From Microcebus murinus (taxonomy: Eukaryota > Chordata > Mammalia > Primates > Cheirogaleidae), in assembly GCF_040939455.1 (NCBI RefSeq), contig NC_134117.1:24297501-24361500 (forward strand): DNA of 64,000 nt. The letters are read 5' to 3'. Below the pieces are notes generated by a model. That model was not told where the DNA came from, ran no database searches, and saw nothing but the letters and a program-made list of their open reading frames with translations. The position numbers and the translations under genes were made by a program. Every line of letters begins with the position of its first letter. Within the stretch, counting starts at the first letter, position 1. Positions 28,621 to 42,012 of the stretch are shown here, piece after piece.

Positions 28621-29349
28621 TCTAATATTCTCCAAGATTATAATGACTCAAATGGGCTCAAATTAACCTCTGCCTAGCAAAAGCTGATTCATCCAGAAAC
28701 AACCATCTAAATAGAACTATTTTACTGAAACCAAAGTTGATAGGGATGAATAGTCCACTGGCTTCCGAAAGTCATGGGGGCTAAGGCACCTCACAGAGTC
28801 CTTCACAGAATCCCAAGATTATGGTAAAAGAGGCACCCTGACTCAACATCCCTTTGACTTGCCCAAGAAATAACAGTCCAGAGAGATAAATTCAAACCAG
28901 TGCTAAACAGGAGTAAATCACAAACTCTCTTTACTAGACCTTTCAAACTTTTTTGACCATGACTGATAGAAAGAAATACAATTTATACTGCAACCCAGAA
29001 CATATATATTTCTAACTGAAACACAAGTTTCACAACATAATACTTAGTCTTCTCATGTGTGACACACTGATACTTTCTATTCTATTCCTTTTTTCCCCCT
29101 TAATCCTGGTTTCTTATATCAGAAAGCAAGGAAGTGCTCAAAGGGGTCATGTCAAATGAACAAAGGAACCAGTTTGAAGGGAATCTCACTGGCCAAACTT
29201 GGATCAATCTGACATCCAAAAACAATAATGACTGTAATTAATTGTAAAACACTGAATAATTAAATATTCACAAGTCTTAAAAAGAGGGGGGCAGGGAACC
29301 CACATTTGCCACCATTAATGTCATTATTAACACTAAATTCTTACTCTGA
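28621..29349. other. unique intronic sequence
   Basis: No exon was recognised. The right end may grade into the old L1 that follows. Confidence 0.45.
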
Positions 29350-30091
29350 AAACTGACAATTAAAGGGAAAGAATTAAGCATTTATCCTGACTTTTTAGGA
29401 GAAACTGTGGTTATCCTCCAGTTTATGAGGGAAAGCAGCTCTTTACAGAGAATGCCAGCTAATAAATGAAGAAAGAATGACAGAACTACAAAAATCATCA
29501 TTCTGTGACCCTCAGTGAAATAAATGATTCAGGCAAAGATTCATCAGTGGATGACTATTAGGTGAAAGGATATTAGAGAACCAGATATTCACAAGGTGCC
29601 AAATTATTACTTCATAGATTACTTAACTAATTACAAAGAGAAAAATTACATTATCTTACAATGAGGAGATATGGCAGTCACCACCAGAAGCAAGTAACAA
29701 AACTTAACATCACCAGTTGCAGGACAACCTGTGCTTCCTGAGCTTCCTGTGGTGATATAATATGAAGAACACAGTATCATCTATGAAGTATTCTTGCCAA
29801 GAATATTTAACCTGAATCTAACAAAGACTTTAATCCCAACTTCTAGTCTATAGAAAATATATGGGATACAGGAACAAGCTAAATGATACCACAAGGACAC
29901 CAAAAAACCCAGAATGTAGAACACTCTAAAGATAAATGACCCAATTTACTCAAAAAGTCAATACCAATAAAAAAAGAGGTACAGAAAATTGTATTAGATT
30001 TAAAAAGTCCAAAGAGACATAACTACCTAATGAAATGAGAATTTTGCTTGAATTTTGGTTTGTAAAACTATAGCTACAAAAGATAGTTTGG

Positions 30092-30235
30092 GGCCAGGCA
30101 TGATAGCTCGAGCCTGTAGTCTCCGCTACTTGGGAGGCTCAGGCAGAATTGCTTGAGCCCAGGAGTTCGAGTCCAGCCTGGACAATATAGCAGACTCCAC
30201 CTCTAAAGAAATATTTTTTAATTAAGAAAAAAAAC
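30092..30235 (+). repeat. free Alu-like monomer (FLAM type)
   Basis: A single arm with head GGCCAGGCATGATAGC and no second arm, ending in an A-rich tail. This is the form of the fossil 7SL-derived monomers that preceded dimeric Alus. Confidence 0.65.
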
Positions 30236-30317
30236 CTTCATTAGCAAGAATTCCCAAAAAAAAAAAAAAAAAGAAAAAAGAAAAAAACCCAACAGTTTGG
30301 AGAAAAATGGGAAATTT

Positions 30318-30504
30318 TTAATATGGACTGGATATTAGCTAATACTGGCAAATTATTGCTAAGTTTCTTTTCTTTCTTTCTTTTTCTTTTTGAGATAGAA
30401 TCTCACTCTGCTGCATTAATATGGACTGGATATTAGCTAATACTGGCAAATTATTGCTAAGTTTCTTTTCTTTCTTTCTTTGTTTCTTTCTCTCTCTCTT
30501 TCTT

Positions 30505-30561
<57 letters not shown>

Positions 30562-30562
30562 A
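30318..30562. repeat. 98-bp tandem duplication with CT/CTTT microsatellite
   Basis: TTAATATGGACTGGATATTA and the following 45 bases at 30318-30382 recur at 30416-30480, a period of 98. The first unit includes the first 25 or so bases of the adjacent Alu (GAGATAGAATCTCACTCTG). The duplication therefore came after the Alu inserted. The second copy's CTTT run has expanded into about 90 bases of CT repeats. Confidence 0.9.
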
Positions 30563-30878
30563 GATAGAATCTCGCTCTGTTGCATAGGCTACAGTGCCAT
30601 GGCATCAGCCTAGCTCACAGCAACCTCAAACTCCTAGGTTCAAGCAATCCTCCTGTCTCGGCCTTCCTAGTAGCTGGGACTACAAGTGTGCACCACCATG
30701 CTCAGCTAATTTTTTTTTTTTGTATTTTTGGTTGGCCAGCTAATGTTTTCCTATTTTTAGTAGAGATGGGGTACTCGCTTTTGCTCTGGCAGATCTGGAA
30801 CTCCTGACCTCAAGCAATCCTCCTGCCTTAGCCTCTCAGAGTGCTAGGATTACAGGCATGAGCCACTGTGCCAGGCCC
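30562..30878 (-). repeat. lemur Alu (older form)
   Basis: Minus-strand dimer without the CACT doubling. Its tail is the CTTT repeat tract to its left, and TAAGTTTCTT flanks both sides. Confidence 0.85.
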
Positions 30879-31197
30879 GATTAAGTTTCTTAGATGTGAT
30901 AATGGTACTATGATTATGGAGGAAAATGTCCTTATTTAGGATGCATGCTGGAGTATTTAGGGGTGAAATGTCAACATTTCTATAACTTATTTTCAAATGG
31001 CTCATGAAAAAAATAATACACATATATGGATAAAGCAAATATAGCTAAATGTTAATAATTTTGAGTCTATCTGGGATGTAGGTGTTCATTATGGTATTCT
31101 TTCCATTTTTGCTAGGTTTAAAATTTTTCATAATAAAAAAATTGGAGCAAAAATGCCATGCAACTCATTAAAATGATATGTTAATAATTCATTAATG

Positions 31198-31529
31198 GGC
31201 CGGGCGAGGTGGCTCACGCCTATAATCCTAGCTCTTGGGAGGCCGAGGCGGGCGGATTGCTCAAGGTCAGGAGTTCAAAACCAGCCTGAGCAAGAGCGAG
31301 ACCCCGTCTCTACTATAAATAGAAAGAAATTAATTGGCCAACTGATATATATAAAAAAAAAATTAGCCGGGCATAGTGGCTCATGCCTGTAGTCCCAGCT
31401 ACTCGGGAGGCTGAGGCAGAAGGATCGCTGAAGCCCAGGAGTTTGAGGTTGCTGTGAGCTAGGCTGACGCCACGGCACTCACTCTAGCCTGGACAACAAA
31501 GTGAGACTCTGTCTCAAAAAAAAAAAAAA
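31198..31529 (+). repeat. lemur Alu, AGCTCTTGGGAGG subfamily
   Basis: Near-identical to the copies at 24847 and 44990. The duplication AATAATTCATTAATGG / AATAATTCATAAATGG flanks it. Confidence 0.95.
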
Positions 31530-33220
31530 TAATTCATAAATGGAAAGCAACCTGAGTCTGAAAAACACTACACTAGCCCATGGTAGGGCAGTCATAATAC
31601 CATCTCAGCTCTCACTTTATTTAATCAATTTGGTACCATTTTCTTAAACCTGTTGTTTGTCCAAAGAGAAGAATGAAACTTCATAAAAACTCATGTGGAA
31701 TGAGGCTTTCTTATTCTACAACCTCTTGTCAAGAGTCCCCAGGCTTTAGATTTTTTTCTGACAATTAATAACTTACTTTACTTGAAAATCAAAAATAATC
31801 AGTGGAAAAATTCCCACCAGAGTCAAGGAAAACTCATTTATCTCTCTACTTTTAGAGGATTTTTCCCCAATTCAGGGCCAATCCCAGATAACACTGAAGT
31901 GCTTTTGATCCTTTCGTCCCCAATTAATGTCCCCAACTACCCTTAGCCTCCAGTTCCCAAGCTGCTTTCCAGGACACCTGGAAACAAGCTGCATGGCTGA
32001 CTGCTGAAAATCTCCAGCTCCCACACTACATCTGGCCCTGCCTTTCCACCAAATCAAATGCCAATTTATTTCCCTCTGATGTACAGTCTATCAGGCCACT
32101 TCCTGGATGCCCCCACTTCACACAGGGCCAGAAATTCAAGGCAATAATGTGAGTTCCACAAATGGGCAAGTAATTGCTCAATAAGCGTGGAACAAGGAAA
32201 GGTCAGTTATGATTTGTGCACTTGTGGCAGCCCTTCACAATTCAATCTACAGTGGTAACAGAAGGCTGGTGTTACAGCAGAGACATGCCATGAGAAACCA
32301 GCCAACAGGCAGCCAGGAGTGCTTGTCCATCTAAGTTCTTCAGGATTTCCAAACAAAGGAAAGGAACAAAGGCCCCAAAACTGGTTAGGAGCATATTAGC
32401 TCCTGGATTCCTGAAGCAAAACTGAGAGCCTAAGGTAGTCACTGCTCTCCATCTATCATCCTTTGAGGTGATCTGAGTCGAAATGATCTCATCTCCATTT
32501 CGCTCTTTACCTGACTTTGTCTTATTGGGTACCAGGGGAGAAACGACAAATGCACTCACCCTTTCCATAAACATATCCAATATCATTTCAGAAACTGAGG
32601 TGATCAATTAACCATCTATGAGCAAGATTGAGATAAACTCTTCACTACTGCTCCTAATCAAAACTACACATTGAATTTCAAGCATTTGGCTTCTTCTGAA
32701 ACCCTTTGGCACTTGTCCTGAGTTTGAGTGGGTGGAAAAGAAGAAAGGGACTCTGCCTGCCTCCTTGTTCAAAACAAAACAGCAGCTGGCTTTTTCTCTT
32801 TTTACTCATCTGACTGCTGTCATGGCCAATTGGCATATACCCAGAGAGAAGTTTCAGGTCTCAAGAGGTGGCTGTGCTAAAGAAGAAAAAGGCAATGAGA
32901 ACAATACCAGCAACTTTGACACCCACCACAGATCACACCATTAGACTGCCCCCTAACCTCTGCTAGAAAGAAATTATTTTCCTTTGCCTCTGTTTCTGAG
33001 AGCTAAACTATTAAGAATGTTCTTTCCTCTTTTTTTACAACCACTTTTATGATACCTGTAGTGGAAAATGTACCCTTCCACCAGCCAGCAAACTAGTTCT
33101 GATGGCTAAATGTGTCTGGGTATTAGGAAGAGAAAAAGGAAAAGCTGGATCCATGAGAAGCTAGACCAGGAAGTGCTGTTTCTTCCCAAGAAAGTCTTCG
33201 TTTTCTTTTCCTTTCTGTTT
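31530..33220. other. unique intronic sequence
   Basis: About 1.7 kb with no recognised exon or repeat. The 111-codon minus-strand open frame at 32272-32607 has no recognisable domain and no splice context that persuades. Confidence 0.5.
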
Positions 33221-33224
33221 TCAA

Positions 33225-33447
33225 AAGTCTCATTGCATCACCCAGGCTGATCACAAACTACTGGGCTCAAGCAATCCTCTTACCTTAGCCTCCTGAGTAA
33301 CTGGGACTCATTCTTTAAAATTTTTTTAGAGATGGGGGGGTCTCCATATGTTTCCCACGCTAATCTCGAACTCTTAGCCTCAAGTGATCATCCCACCTTA
33401 GCCTCCCAAGTAGCCGGGATTACAGGCATAAACCTCTAAGCTCAGCT
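33225..33447 (-). repeat. degraded Alu
   Basis: Minus-strand, shortened and diverged Alu (CATTGCATCACCCAGGCTGA to GTAGCCGGGATTACAGGCAT). A CG/TG-rich patch, GTGCGTGCGTGTGTG, follows it. Confidence 0.75.
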
Positions 33448-36400
33448 AGTCTTCATGTTCGTGCGTGCGTGTGTGTCCATCCCCAAGGAGGCCTTACCCC
33501 CTCCTCTCAAGTCTTCATTTTCTAATCTCAAATAAAAACAAAAGTTTGGAAGAACTTCTTGGTTTAGAAGTGTCAGGTGAAAAGGGTTCAGAGATCAACT
33601 GGGGAAGGCCCCAGGAAAAAAAAATTGACAAAGTCAAATCATCAAAATACAGGCCTCTCAGAGCCACCTTATTGATATAAATATTCCCTGAGGAAAAAAA
33701 AAAGATTTATGGTACCTTTATTTTCTCTAACCATGCTAAAAAAAAGTCTGGGGCCACTCAAGTTACTGAGATTCTAAGGTGCAAAGTTAATCTGACTCAA
33801 ATACAAATTCTAATGTATTACTCAACAGTCTCCAAACTAATATAGCCTTTTATTATTAACCAAGAACGTAAAAAAGGGCACAGGAAATAGATGCTTATAT
33901 AAATTTGCCCCAACCTTGCCTCTTCCAACACTCAGCCCTTTACATGAATTTGTCTGCCAAATTTTATCATATTTGGTTCTTTTAGTCTCCATTTAGCCCT
34001 TAAACAATGCACAAGCTCAATTCCAAGTGGAACAAAGCTAAGGACTCATTCAACCATCTTCTCATGCTGATTAATAATGATATATTACTTACTCTACTAC
34101 TCCCCAAACTATAGACCCCTGTAGAAAAAGTGAAAGTTTGTATTCAATCAATATGGAAGACTCAGTATAACTCTAGCAAATTTTTTTTCATATAATATAC
34201 TCTTATTCAATGTTTTTTCTGACAGTGACTACTAAAATCTCTTTTTCCTACACCTCTCATCTTCCAAATGAAACATATTAAACTTGAGGTATGAGGCATT
34301 CTATGCCTAGGTAGAAACAGTTTCATTTCTACCTAGGCAGCTATTTCTAAGAGGCCTAAGCCAGACAGGTATTAAGTCATAGTTCCTCCCAGGTTGGTTT
34401 CCAGACTTTGTTTAAATGTTCTCTGCAAACCTCTGGAGGTTAGATGGACTCAAACCTCCCAGCTCAAACTGAATTCACAAAGCTTGAGACAGACAGTACC
34501 CTACAGGTGTGTTTGTCCAGGATAAACTATATTTAAATAAACTTCTAACACATTCACTTTCTCCTGGCACCTGCTTCTCCCTCTTAAACTCAAGCACACC
34601 ATATCTTGCTGTCCCAGTAAGCTCAGTAAAGAAATAGCCTATCCCTCAAAATACTCTATGCAACCCACCAATGTCTTTGGGAATATCTAAACTCTGGCCA
34701 TAATAGCTTCACATGAGAAAGCCAAACAAGCAAATGTATAAGCTATCATTTTTGTTCATTTTTTTGGTTTGTTTGTCATGCGAAGGAAAGGGCAGGAATA
34801 AGAAAAGATGGCAGCAGATTGCTCTCACTCACTGTCATCTATTCCATGCTTGATAGGGACCATATAGAATAAAGACCACAACGGTTAGCTATGGAATGGT
34901 CAGCTAGAGTCACTAGTCTTATAAATCCAATAGCTATGAAGTTTGCCTGTTTTTGGTTTGTTTGTTCATTGTTGTGTTTACCATTATAGACCCAATACCT
35001 AAGTGCCTAAAGAAAATGCCTGGCACATAGCAGATATGCAATCAATATTGGTCAGAAGCAACTAAATAACCTAGGCCCAGAAGGAATTCAAATCTTGGGG
35101 AATCCCTGAAAGAAAGGGTCCAAGAAGCTAAGAACAGCTCCATAGTTAATACAGATGCTTATACTGGGCATCAAGACCACCTTAGTCTTATGCTGCGTAC
35201 CCCCAATCCTGATAATCAAAACTATACATTGGGTCCTTAGAACTAAAAAAGCCTGGGACTAAATCTCTGAAGGCAAACTTCCCACTACTCCCACCCCCAC
35301 ATACACACCCACTAAGATGGCTTTCTCAAGCCTTGGCCCTGATGGCTTTAAAGTCATTAACAGGTAATCCCATATGAGAAGATTTTGGCGATACTTTTAG
35401 ACTGTTCCTCTCTTTCTGCTTTAAATCAAAAATTTTCTGGAAAAGAATACCTTTATAATGATCTAAGTTTAAAGACCAAGGACAAAGAAAGACTAAATCT
35501 GGAGGCAAATAACCACAACTAAACAACCACAAATCACAACCAGCTATAGCCCTTTCCATAAAACTATACTGGATAAAGGGTACTAAGGCCTGCAAGGACT
35601 TATCTAGCCCTGGGAACAAAGAGATCAAAGACCACAGACCATGTTGGCTATAAGCATTCTTCTAAACTGTCTACTCGTTAGACCTCACACTAAACAGTAT
35701 CAAGTATCCTGATATTTCACTTTCCCTTCTATGCCCCTATCCCATGCCACAGATCCTACCACAAGGTCTAGCTATGAGATTGAAGATAACTTAAATATGT
35801 ACAAATCCCACAAGATTGCTAGAAGGATAAAAGGAAACATGTCTTTGGAACCTAAACCCATGGCAGGGCTTGGACAGGTGTAAGGGAGAAGCAATGGCCC
35901 TTCTGCCCCTAAGGCCAAGATACCCAGCCCTGCAGGCAGCACAGAGTTAACCACCCACCCGCTTTGAGAAGCACAAAGGTACATCACTGCAACATGCCTA
36001 ACATTTACATTGCTTCTCTCTGCTCATTAAACAGGTTTTGGTTAAATAATGAACAAACTGTATTACAGACTCCGATGAGAATTCCAAAATTATAAATCAA
36101 CTGGGAAAGCCCAACGGGGCAGACAGACAGGGAGGGGGGAGAAGGATAATATTGACTAATATAAAGGGCGCAGCTTGACAGTGGATATTCCTGCCACACC
36201 TGATCAAATACACTCTGTGGGGGGAGGGGAAACAGAGCAAGAGAGGGGAGATGGGACAAGACAGCCTGAAATTTGCATCCGGAAAAGATTAAAACGGATT
36301 CTTTGGGGATAGAGAAAATACATAATATATATTACTATAAATGCAAAACTGTACTAAAAGCTAACTCAAATGTCAAAGATTACAGCTTGAATAAATTTAA

Positions 36401-36627
36401 ATATAAAAGCCATGTGCTTCCTTTAGTTAATGAGAGAGACATATTATAAAAGGACAAACTGGGCCAGGAGGCTGAACAGAGCCTTATGCTGCCATTGCTG
36501 GGCAATGGGTCGGTCCAAAGCATAGCAGTGACTATAGTCAGACTTCCCTCCATAGCTTTGAACCCTGAGAAAACATTGGTGAATTCATCACTTTTGCAGC
36601 ATACATTTGCTTTTTAAAAAAATTGAA
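33448..36627. other. unique intronic sequence with an L2 remnant
   Basis: 3.2 kb without an Alu, the largest Alu-free stretch of intron 3. An L2-like 3' fragment lies near 34960-35060 (AATGCCTGGCACATAGCAGA). The segment 36000-36480 stands out in base composition and is discussed as a finding. No exon was recognised. Confidence 0.5.
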
Positions 36628-36930
36628 GGCTGGGTGTGGTGCCTTATGTCTGTAATCTCAGCCCTTTGGGAGGCCGAGGCAAGAGGATTACTTGAGGCCA
36701 GAAATTCAAGACCAACCTGAGTAACATATCAACACCCCATCTCTACAAAAATTAAAAAATTAGCCAGGTGTGGTGGCACACCCCTATAGTCCCAGCTACT
36801 CAGGAGGCTGAGACAGAAGGATCACGTAAGCCCAGAAGTTTGTGGTTACAATGGGCTATGAGGACACTGCTGCACTCTAGCCTGGGCAACTGAGCAAGAC
36901 CCTATCACCAAATAATTAAATAAATAAATT
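36628..36930 (+). repeat. AluJ-type element
   Basis: Head GGCTGGGTGTGGTGCC, ancestral right arm (GGGCTATGAGGACACTGCTG) and an (AAAT)n tail. Confidence 0.85.
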
Positions 36931-36939
36931 ATGAAAAAA

Positions 36940-37165
36940 ATGAGATATAATTCACATGCCATAAAATTTACCCTTTTAAAGTGCACAATTCAATGTTTTC
37001 TTGTATATTCACAAAGTTGTATAACCATCACTACTATCTAATTCCAGAACATTTTCGTCACTCCGAAAGGAAGCCCTGTACTCTTCAGCAGTCACTCCCT
37101 ATTCCCCCTCCCAGTCCCTGGCAACTGCACATCTGCTTTAACTCCTTTAGAATAATCTCCTAAAA
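36940..37165 (-). repeat. old L1 3' end, antisense
   Basis: GAGATATAATTCACATGCCA, CAGTCACTCCCTATTCCCCC and GTCCCTGGCAACTGCACATC match the reverse complement of an L1M 3' end. Confidence 0.75.
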
Positions 37166-39275
37166 GGATTCCTAAGAGGAAATAAAACCAAATGAGGGTG
37201 AGCAGTCAAGTCTCTAACTGGTGGTAAGCTGAAGCTTTACCCAAAGTAACAATACGCAAACTTTGCTCCTGGACACCCTTTCTCTATCAAGTGCAGCCTT
37301 CTCTTCAGATTTGGTATCAGAATATCCTATTACTCTAAATGCTACCAAGCATGTAGTCATCATGTAATCTGAGCAAACACTGACTGCAAATGTGGACCAA
37401 AGACATATATGTGAGAATAACTGGTACGAACTTAGCTCACCTTACTGGAGACAATAAATTTATTTCCTCCACAGTGAATAGAAAATACTGCTGGAGGAGT
37501 AGGTAGTGTTATATACTTAGAAGATCCCGTAACTGTTTACAAGAAAAGAAAAAGAAATCATTTTGGTTTAATGACAATGTCCAATGAACCACTCATTTCC
37601 AACAATGATAGTCTTAACCAACCAAGCCAGCAGACAGCCTAGAAAACTGCAAACAGGAAGCCTTTGCAAAAAGAGACCATGCCCAAGTCAATTTCATGAG
37701 TTAAACTGGGTAGAAGTCCTAGAATTCTTGTCATCCCTTCTCCAGTATAAGTGGTATACCATAACTGGTTATATACATATGCACAGTCCCTTCAGTTTCT
37801 CTCTCCAAGTTCAAAACCCTTTCCCAGCCTCTTACCATTAACAAGCTTCCAGGAAAGCACTCCTCCTGACACTGCCAATCAGAAAAATCTGTTTGTTTCA
37901 GTAAAAGAAACAAGAAATTGGTCATGGATTGCAAAGTCCAGGACCACAGGGGCAGCTGACCCATAAACCTGCTCCTGGGAGCCAGCACTGTGTGGGGGGT
38001 CAGAATAAATCTGAACACCATGAAATGCTCTATTTGGAGTCTACTTGGTCATTTTCTCAGGCAGGTAATATGCTAAAACCCAAGAACAATGGAACAACCT
38101 TGGCACCATTTCAGTATCTGCCACAGCTGTTGGCCTTGAAAAACACTACTACCTTTCTCCTTGCTCCAGGGGAAGGTTAGCAGCAACACTCACCTATATT
38201 CCTAGTATCATTGACAGAAATGACTCTTCAACACATTCTGGTTTTTTTAGTTCCAAGCAGCATATAATCTGGCTGGATTCCTAACTCAAGGACATAAGAA
38301 AATTAGGCAGCAGACTCAACTTTGCTAGCTCTTACATGGTCTAGAGACTGTAATTCCTGGACTGTATCACTCACCACAGGTAGAGTCTCTGAGATGAAAT
38401 CTTGGGACATATCAGATAGAGAAAACAGGCATGGGACCTGGACTGGATGGCAGGCAGAAAATGTAGCTCTATCAGGATAGCAGCACCTCAGCTCCTCAAA
38501 ATTTATAGAGTGCTAAAAAGGCCTGCAAGGCTACTCCAGGGTGATCTTGGCCACCTTAGGGTGTTAGGGTGTTCCCAACCACTTATAATAACAATCCTTC
38601 CCTGTGTATAAAATGTTTACAAAGTATTCCCAAGTATATTAACTTGTTTGATTCTATTGATATCTCTTAGAAAGATAGTATTCTGAACGCTAGCCCACTA
38701 AAAAGAATTGTAAATCTCCACCTGCTATGTTTTCTTTCTAATTAGGATATGTAGTCTTACTCATAAAATAAAAAAAGAAAATTTGTGCAAGTAGCCAACT
38801 TTCTAAATCAGCCAAGTCACAGTACAGGCCATAAAATAAGAACATGCCACCTAGTAGCAGCATTAGCCCTGCTAACTAGCTAACAATTGCCTTTGCATAC
38901 TTGATCCTTTTGGTTAACATTTCTAAAGCTTTTTCAATTGAGTGAAATTTCCTCCTTTAAAGAAATATGTAGGGCACCCTTAGAAAACTTTAGTCCATGC
39001 TTAGGAAAGTAAAAAGGAATTTTTTTCCAGATTTTCTCCCACATTTCTCATGAAAGGAAGAAAAATTTTTTTTGTTTATTATTTAATCCACAGAAACCTA
39101 AACACTACTCATTTTATGGTCTGAGATATGTCACTAGATAAAAGCATTCCAAGGTTATACATTGCAAGACTCATTTATAGTTAATGGAGGAACATAGCTC
39201 TCAGGCTTTCCTTTTTAATCTCCATCCATCCCCTTGAAAAACTCATAGAAGTTGAGACTTTCCTCCTTCCCTGCC
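37166..39275. other. unique intronic sequence
   Basis: No exon was recognised. Several overlapping open frames at 37584-38180 on both strands have no recognisable protein. Confidence 0.5.
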
Positions 39276-39276
<1 letters not shown>

Positions 39277-39344
<68 letters not shown>

Positions 39345-39345
39345 A
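39277..39345. repeat. (TA)n(CA)n microsatellite
   Basis: About 20 TA units broken once by TG at 39298, then about 12 CA units. Confidence 0.95.
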
Positions 39346-39414
39346 TATAAGGTACTTCATGTAGACATTATCCTCTAATTCTATGTACAGAAACAACACA
39401 AAAGAGGGGAAACA

Positions 39415-39580
39415 GCACTAAACTGGGTATCAGAGGCCTGAATTCTAGTTTTGACTCTACCTCTTAGGATTAGTGTGACCTCAGCTAAATCACTTTGAAC
39501 ATCTCTGGCCTTCAACTTCTTTTATAAAAAGGGGACGACACCTGCCATGCCTCCCTCACAGGGGTATATAAAAGTTCAAT
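39415..39580 (+). repeat. MIR element
   Basis: TGGGTATCAGAGGCCTGAAT, TGTGACCTCAGCTAAATCAC and TTTATAAAAAGGGGACGACA follow the MIR consensus. Confidence 0.75.
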
Positions 39581-39731
39581 AAGGTAGTAACAAATGTAAA
39601 AATGGCTTTGAAAAATTCTAAACATATGAATATTATATAAGGTTTTTATGATTAGGAAAACAGGGGAAAAACAAAGGGAAAAAAGATTCTGGGAACACAT
39701 GAAAATTGAAAGATCATAAAGAATGAAAGCA

Positions 39732-40260
<529 letters not shown>

Positions 40261-40324
40261 CAATAAGTCAAACACATATATTTTTTACCAGGATAAGTAA
40301 TCTGACCTTTATGTGGAGACTTAC

Positions 40325-40391
40325 CTGTTATATTATTTAAAACCTCCTTTAGATGACCAAAACTATGCAGCAGAGGATCCCGTTCTTCATC
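40325..40391 (-). CDS. GBF1: GBF1 second coding exon (residues 33-54)
   Basis: Read on the minus strand, this 67-bp exon follows acceptor TTCCTATAG and ends CAG|GTAAGT. It encodes DEERDPLLHSFGHLKEVLNN followed by I, T and one leftover base (phase 1). I recognise this as the N-terminal part of the DCB (dimerisation and cyclophilin-binding) domain of GBF1, a Sec7-family exchange factor that loads GTP on ARF1 at the cis-Golgi and ER-Golgi intermediate compartment to recruit COPI. It joins in frame to the upstream exon ending THTPL. From memory the human protein has LNS where this reads LNN. Length 67 is not a multiple of 3, so skipping would shift the frame. Nearby repeats are an hAT element 65 bp downstream in gene orientation and Alus of opposite orientation on the two sides. 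Confidence 0.95.
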
Positions 40392-40767
40392 CTATAGGAA
40401 ACATAGATTAAAAACAAGTCATTACTGGGCAAAAAGAGAAAAAGAAAATAAAGGATAGATCAAAGGCTCTTTCTCTAAATCCAATCAGAAAATCTAATGT
40501 TTTCCTACTGAGGAACAGAAAGTTAGCCATGGTTCATATTTTTCTTTTCCCTAATCTCTTATTTCACAGAGATACTCTGGGCTTACCCAAAATAGTAAAT
40601 CCTAAAGTGCTCATCTATACTATCACCATAGCACTCAATCTAACATGGATTACCAGGTCCTCCATATGTGTATTATTCTGCCTTCTCTCCTTCTTCATAT
40701 TTATTATATGATCACATATTCATTTCAAAGACATTCCTGACTCCATTATCACTTCTAAACCAACCCA

Positions 40768-41069
40768 TTTTTTTTTTCCTTTGAGACAGAGTCTCACTCT
40801 GTCACCCTGGCTAGAGGGCAGTGGCACAATCATAGCTCACTGTAACCTCAAATTCCTGGACTCAAGTGATCCTCTCACCACAGCCTCCTGAGTAGCTAGG
40901 ACTATGGGTGCACATACTATGTTTGGCTAATTTTTCTTAGTTTTTGTAGAGATGGGGGGAGGTCTCACTAGGTTGCCAAGGCTGGTTTTGAACTCCTGAC
41001 CTCAAGTGATCCTCCCACCTTAGCCTCCTAAAGTGCTGGGATTACAGCTGTGAGCCATCACACCCAGCC
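40768..41069 (-). repeat. Alu dimer in GBF1 intron 2
   Basis: Minus-strand, older form (GTGGCACAATCATAGCTCAC). It lies upstream of the 67-bp exon in gene orientation and opposite in direction to the Alu at 39732. Confidence 0.85.
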
Positions 41070-41089
41070 AACCAATCTATTTGTTCTTG

Positions 41090-41385
41090 TTGTTGTTATT
41101 GTTTTTGAGACAGAATCTCACTCTGTCACCCTGGCTAGGGTGTAGTGGCATCACCATAGCTCACTGCAACCTCTAACTCCTGGGCTCAAGCAATCCTCCT
41201 GCCTCAGCCTCCAGAGTAGCTGGTACTACAGGTGCATACCACCATGACCTGCTAATTTTTCTATTTTTTGCAGAGGCCAGTCTCACTCTTGCTCAGACTG
41301 ATATCAAATTCTGAGCTCAAGCAATCCTCCCACCTCGGCCTCCCAGAGTGCTAGGATTACAGGCATGAGCCACCATGCTCAGCCT
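41090..41385 (-). repeat. Alu dimer in GBF1 intron 2
   Basis: Second minus-strand older-form Alu in a row, with a TTGTTGTTATTG tail. Confidence 0.85.
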
Positions 41386-42012
41386 CGATCCATTTTTATA
41401 AATGAACATGAGAAATTTCCCAACTAATTCAGCAAGTGTATTTATATAAATTCACCAAGTTAGAAATTTCTAAACTTATTTTTACAATTGTGCCAAACAT
41501 TGTTTTATACAACACTACAAAAAATATTCTTGAACATATACAACAAAGAAAGCCAATTTTAAAACAGGTGAGTTTCTTACTCATGTAAATGACAAGATAT
41601 TACCTGTTCCATACATGGAAGTTTGCTGAATACTCAAGAAGGAGTATCATTACCAAGTCATATTCTATTTATCAATAGAATTGAAACTAATTTCATAGCT
41701 AATTATAGCACTATGGAATTAGAAAATAAGTACTCTTTCTGACATTTTTAGGCATACTAAAGAAGTCTCAAGTACAGTACTACTTAAGTTGTTTATGAAA
41801 ATATCCAGAAGAAGAATGGTGACATCTTTTCGGTCCCAGAGGAAAAAAAGACAGCTTGTATATTTGATGCTGGTTATAATAAAACAGAAGGGTCCTTGAT
41901 ACCAAGAATAACTTTGAATTCCTACTATTCTCATGATTACTGGGAACTGTTTTAATCATGTACCAGATCCCCTACAATAACTCCCCCAGGCTATCTGCCC
42001 ATTCCAACTTAC

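Larger units (their letters stand above)
29350..31145 (+). repeat. old L1 3' region, repeatedly interrupted
   Basis: Phrases such as GATAAATGACCCAATTTACT, ATGGACTGGATATTAGCTAA, GATGTGATAATGGTACTATG and GGTGTTCATTATGGTATTCT are in the order of an ancient L1 3' end on the plus strand. It is broken by an Alu monomer, a 98-bp duplication and a minus-strand Alu. Confidence 0.7.
40392..42012 (-). other. GBF1: GBF1 intron 2
   Basis: This 1.62-kb intron has donor TTG|GTAAGT at the 42013 end and acceptor TATAG at the 40391 end, both read on the minus strand. It contains two adjacent minus-strand Alus (40768-41069 and 41090-41385), which are in the same orientation as the gene. About 600 bases of unremarkable AT-rich sequence at 41400-42000 follow. 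Confidence 0.9.

Noticed and set aside
32272..32607. 111-codon minus-strand open frame as a GBF1 exon
   Set aside because: The translation does not match GBF1 and has no flanking acceptor and donor in a matching phase.
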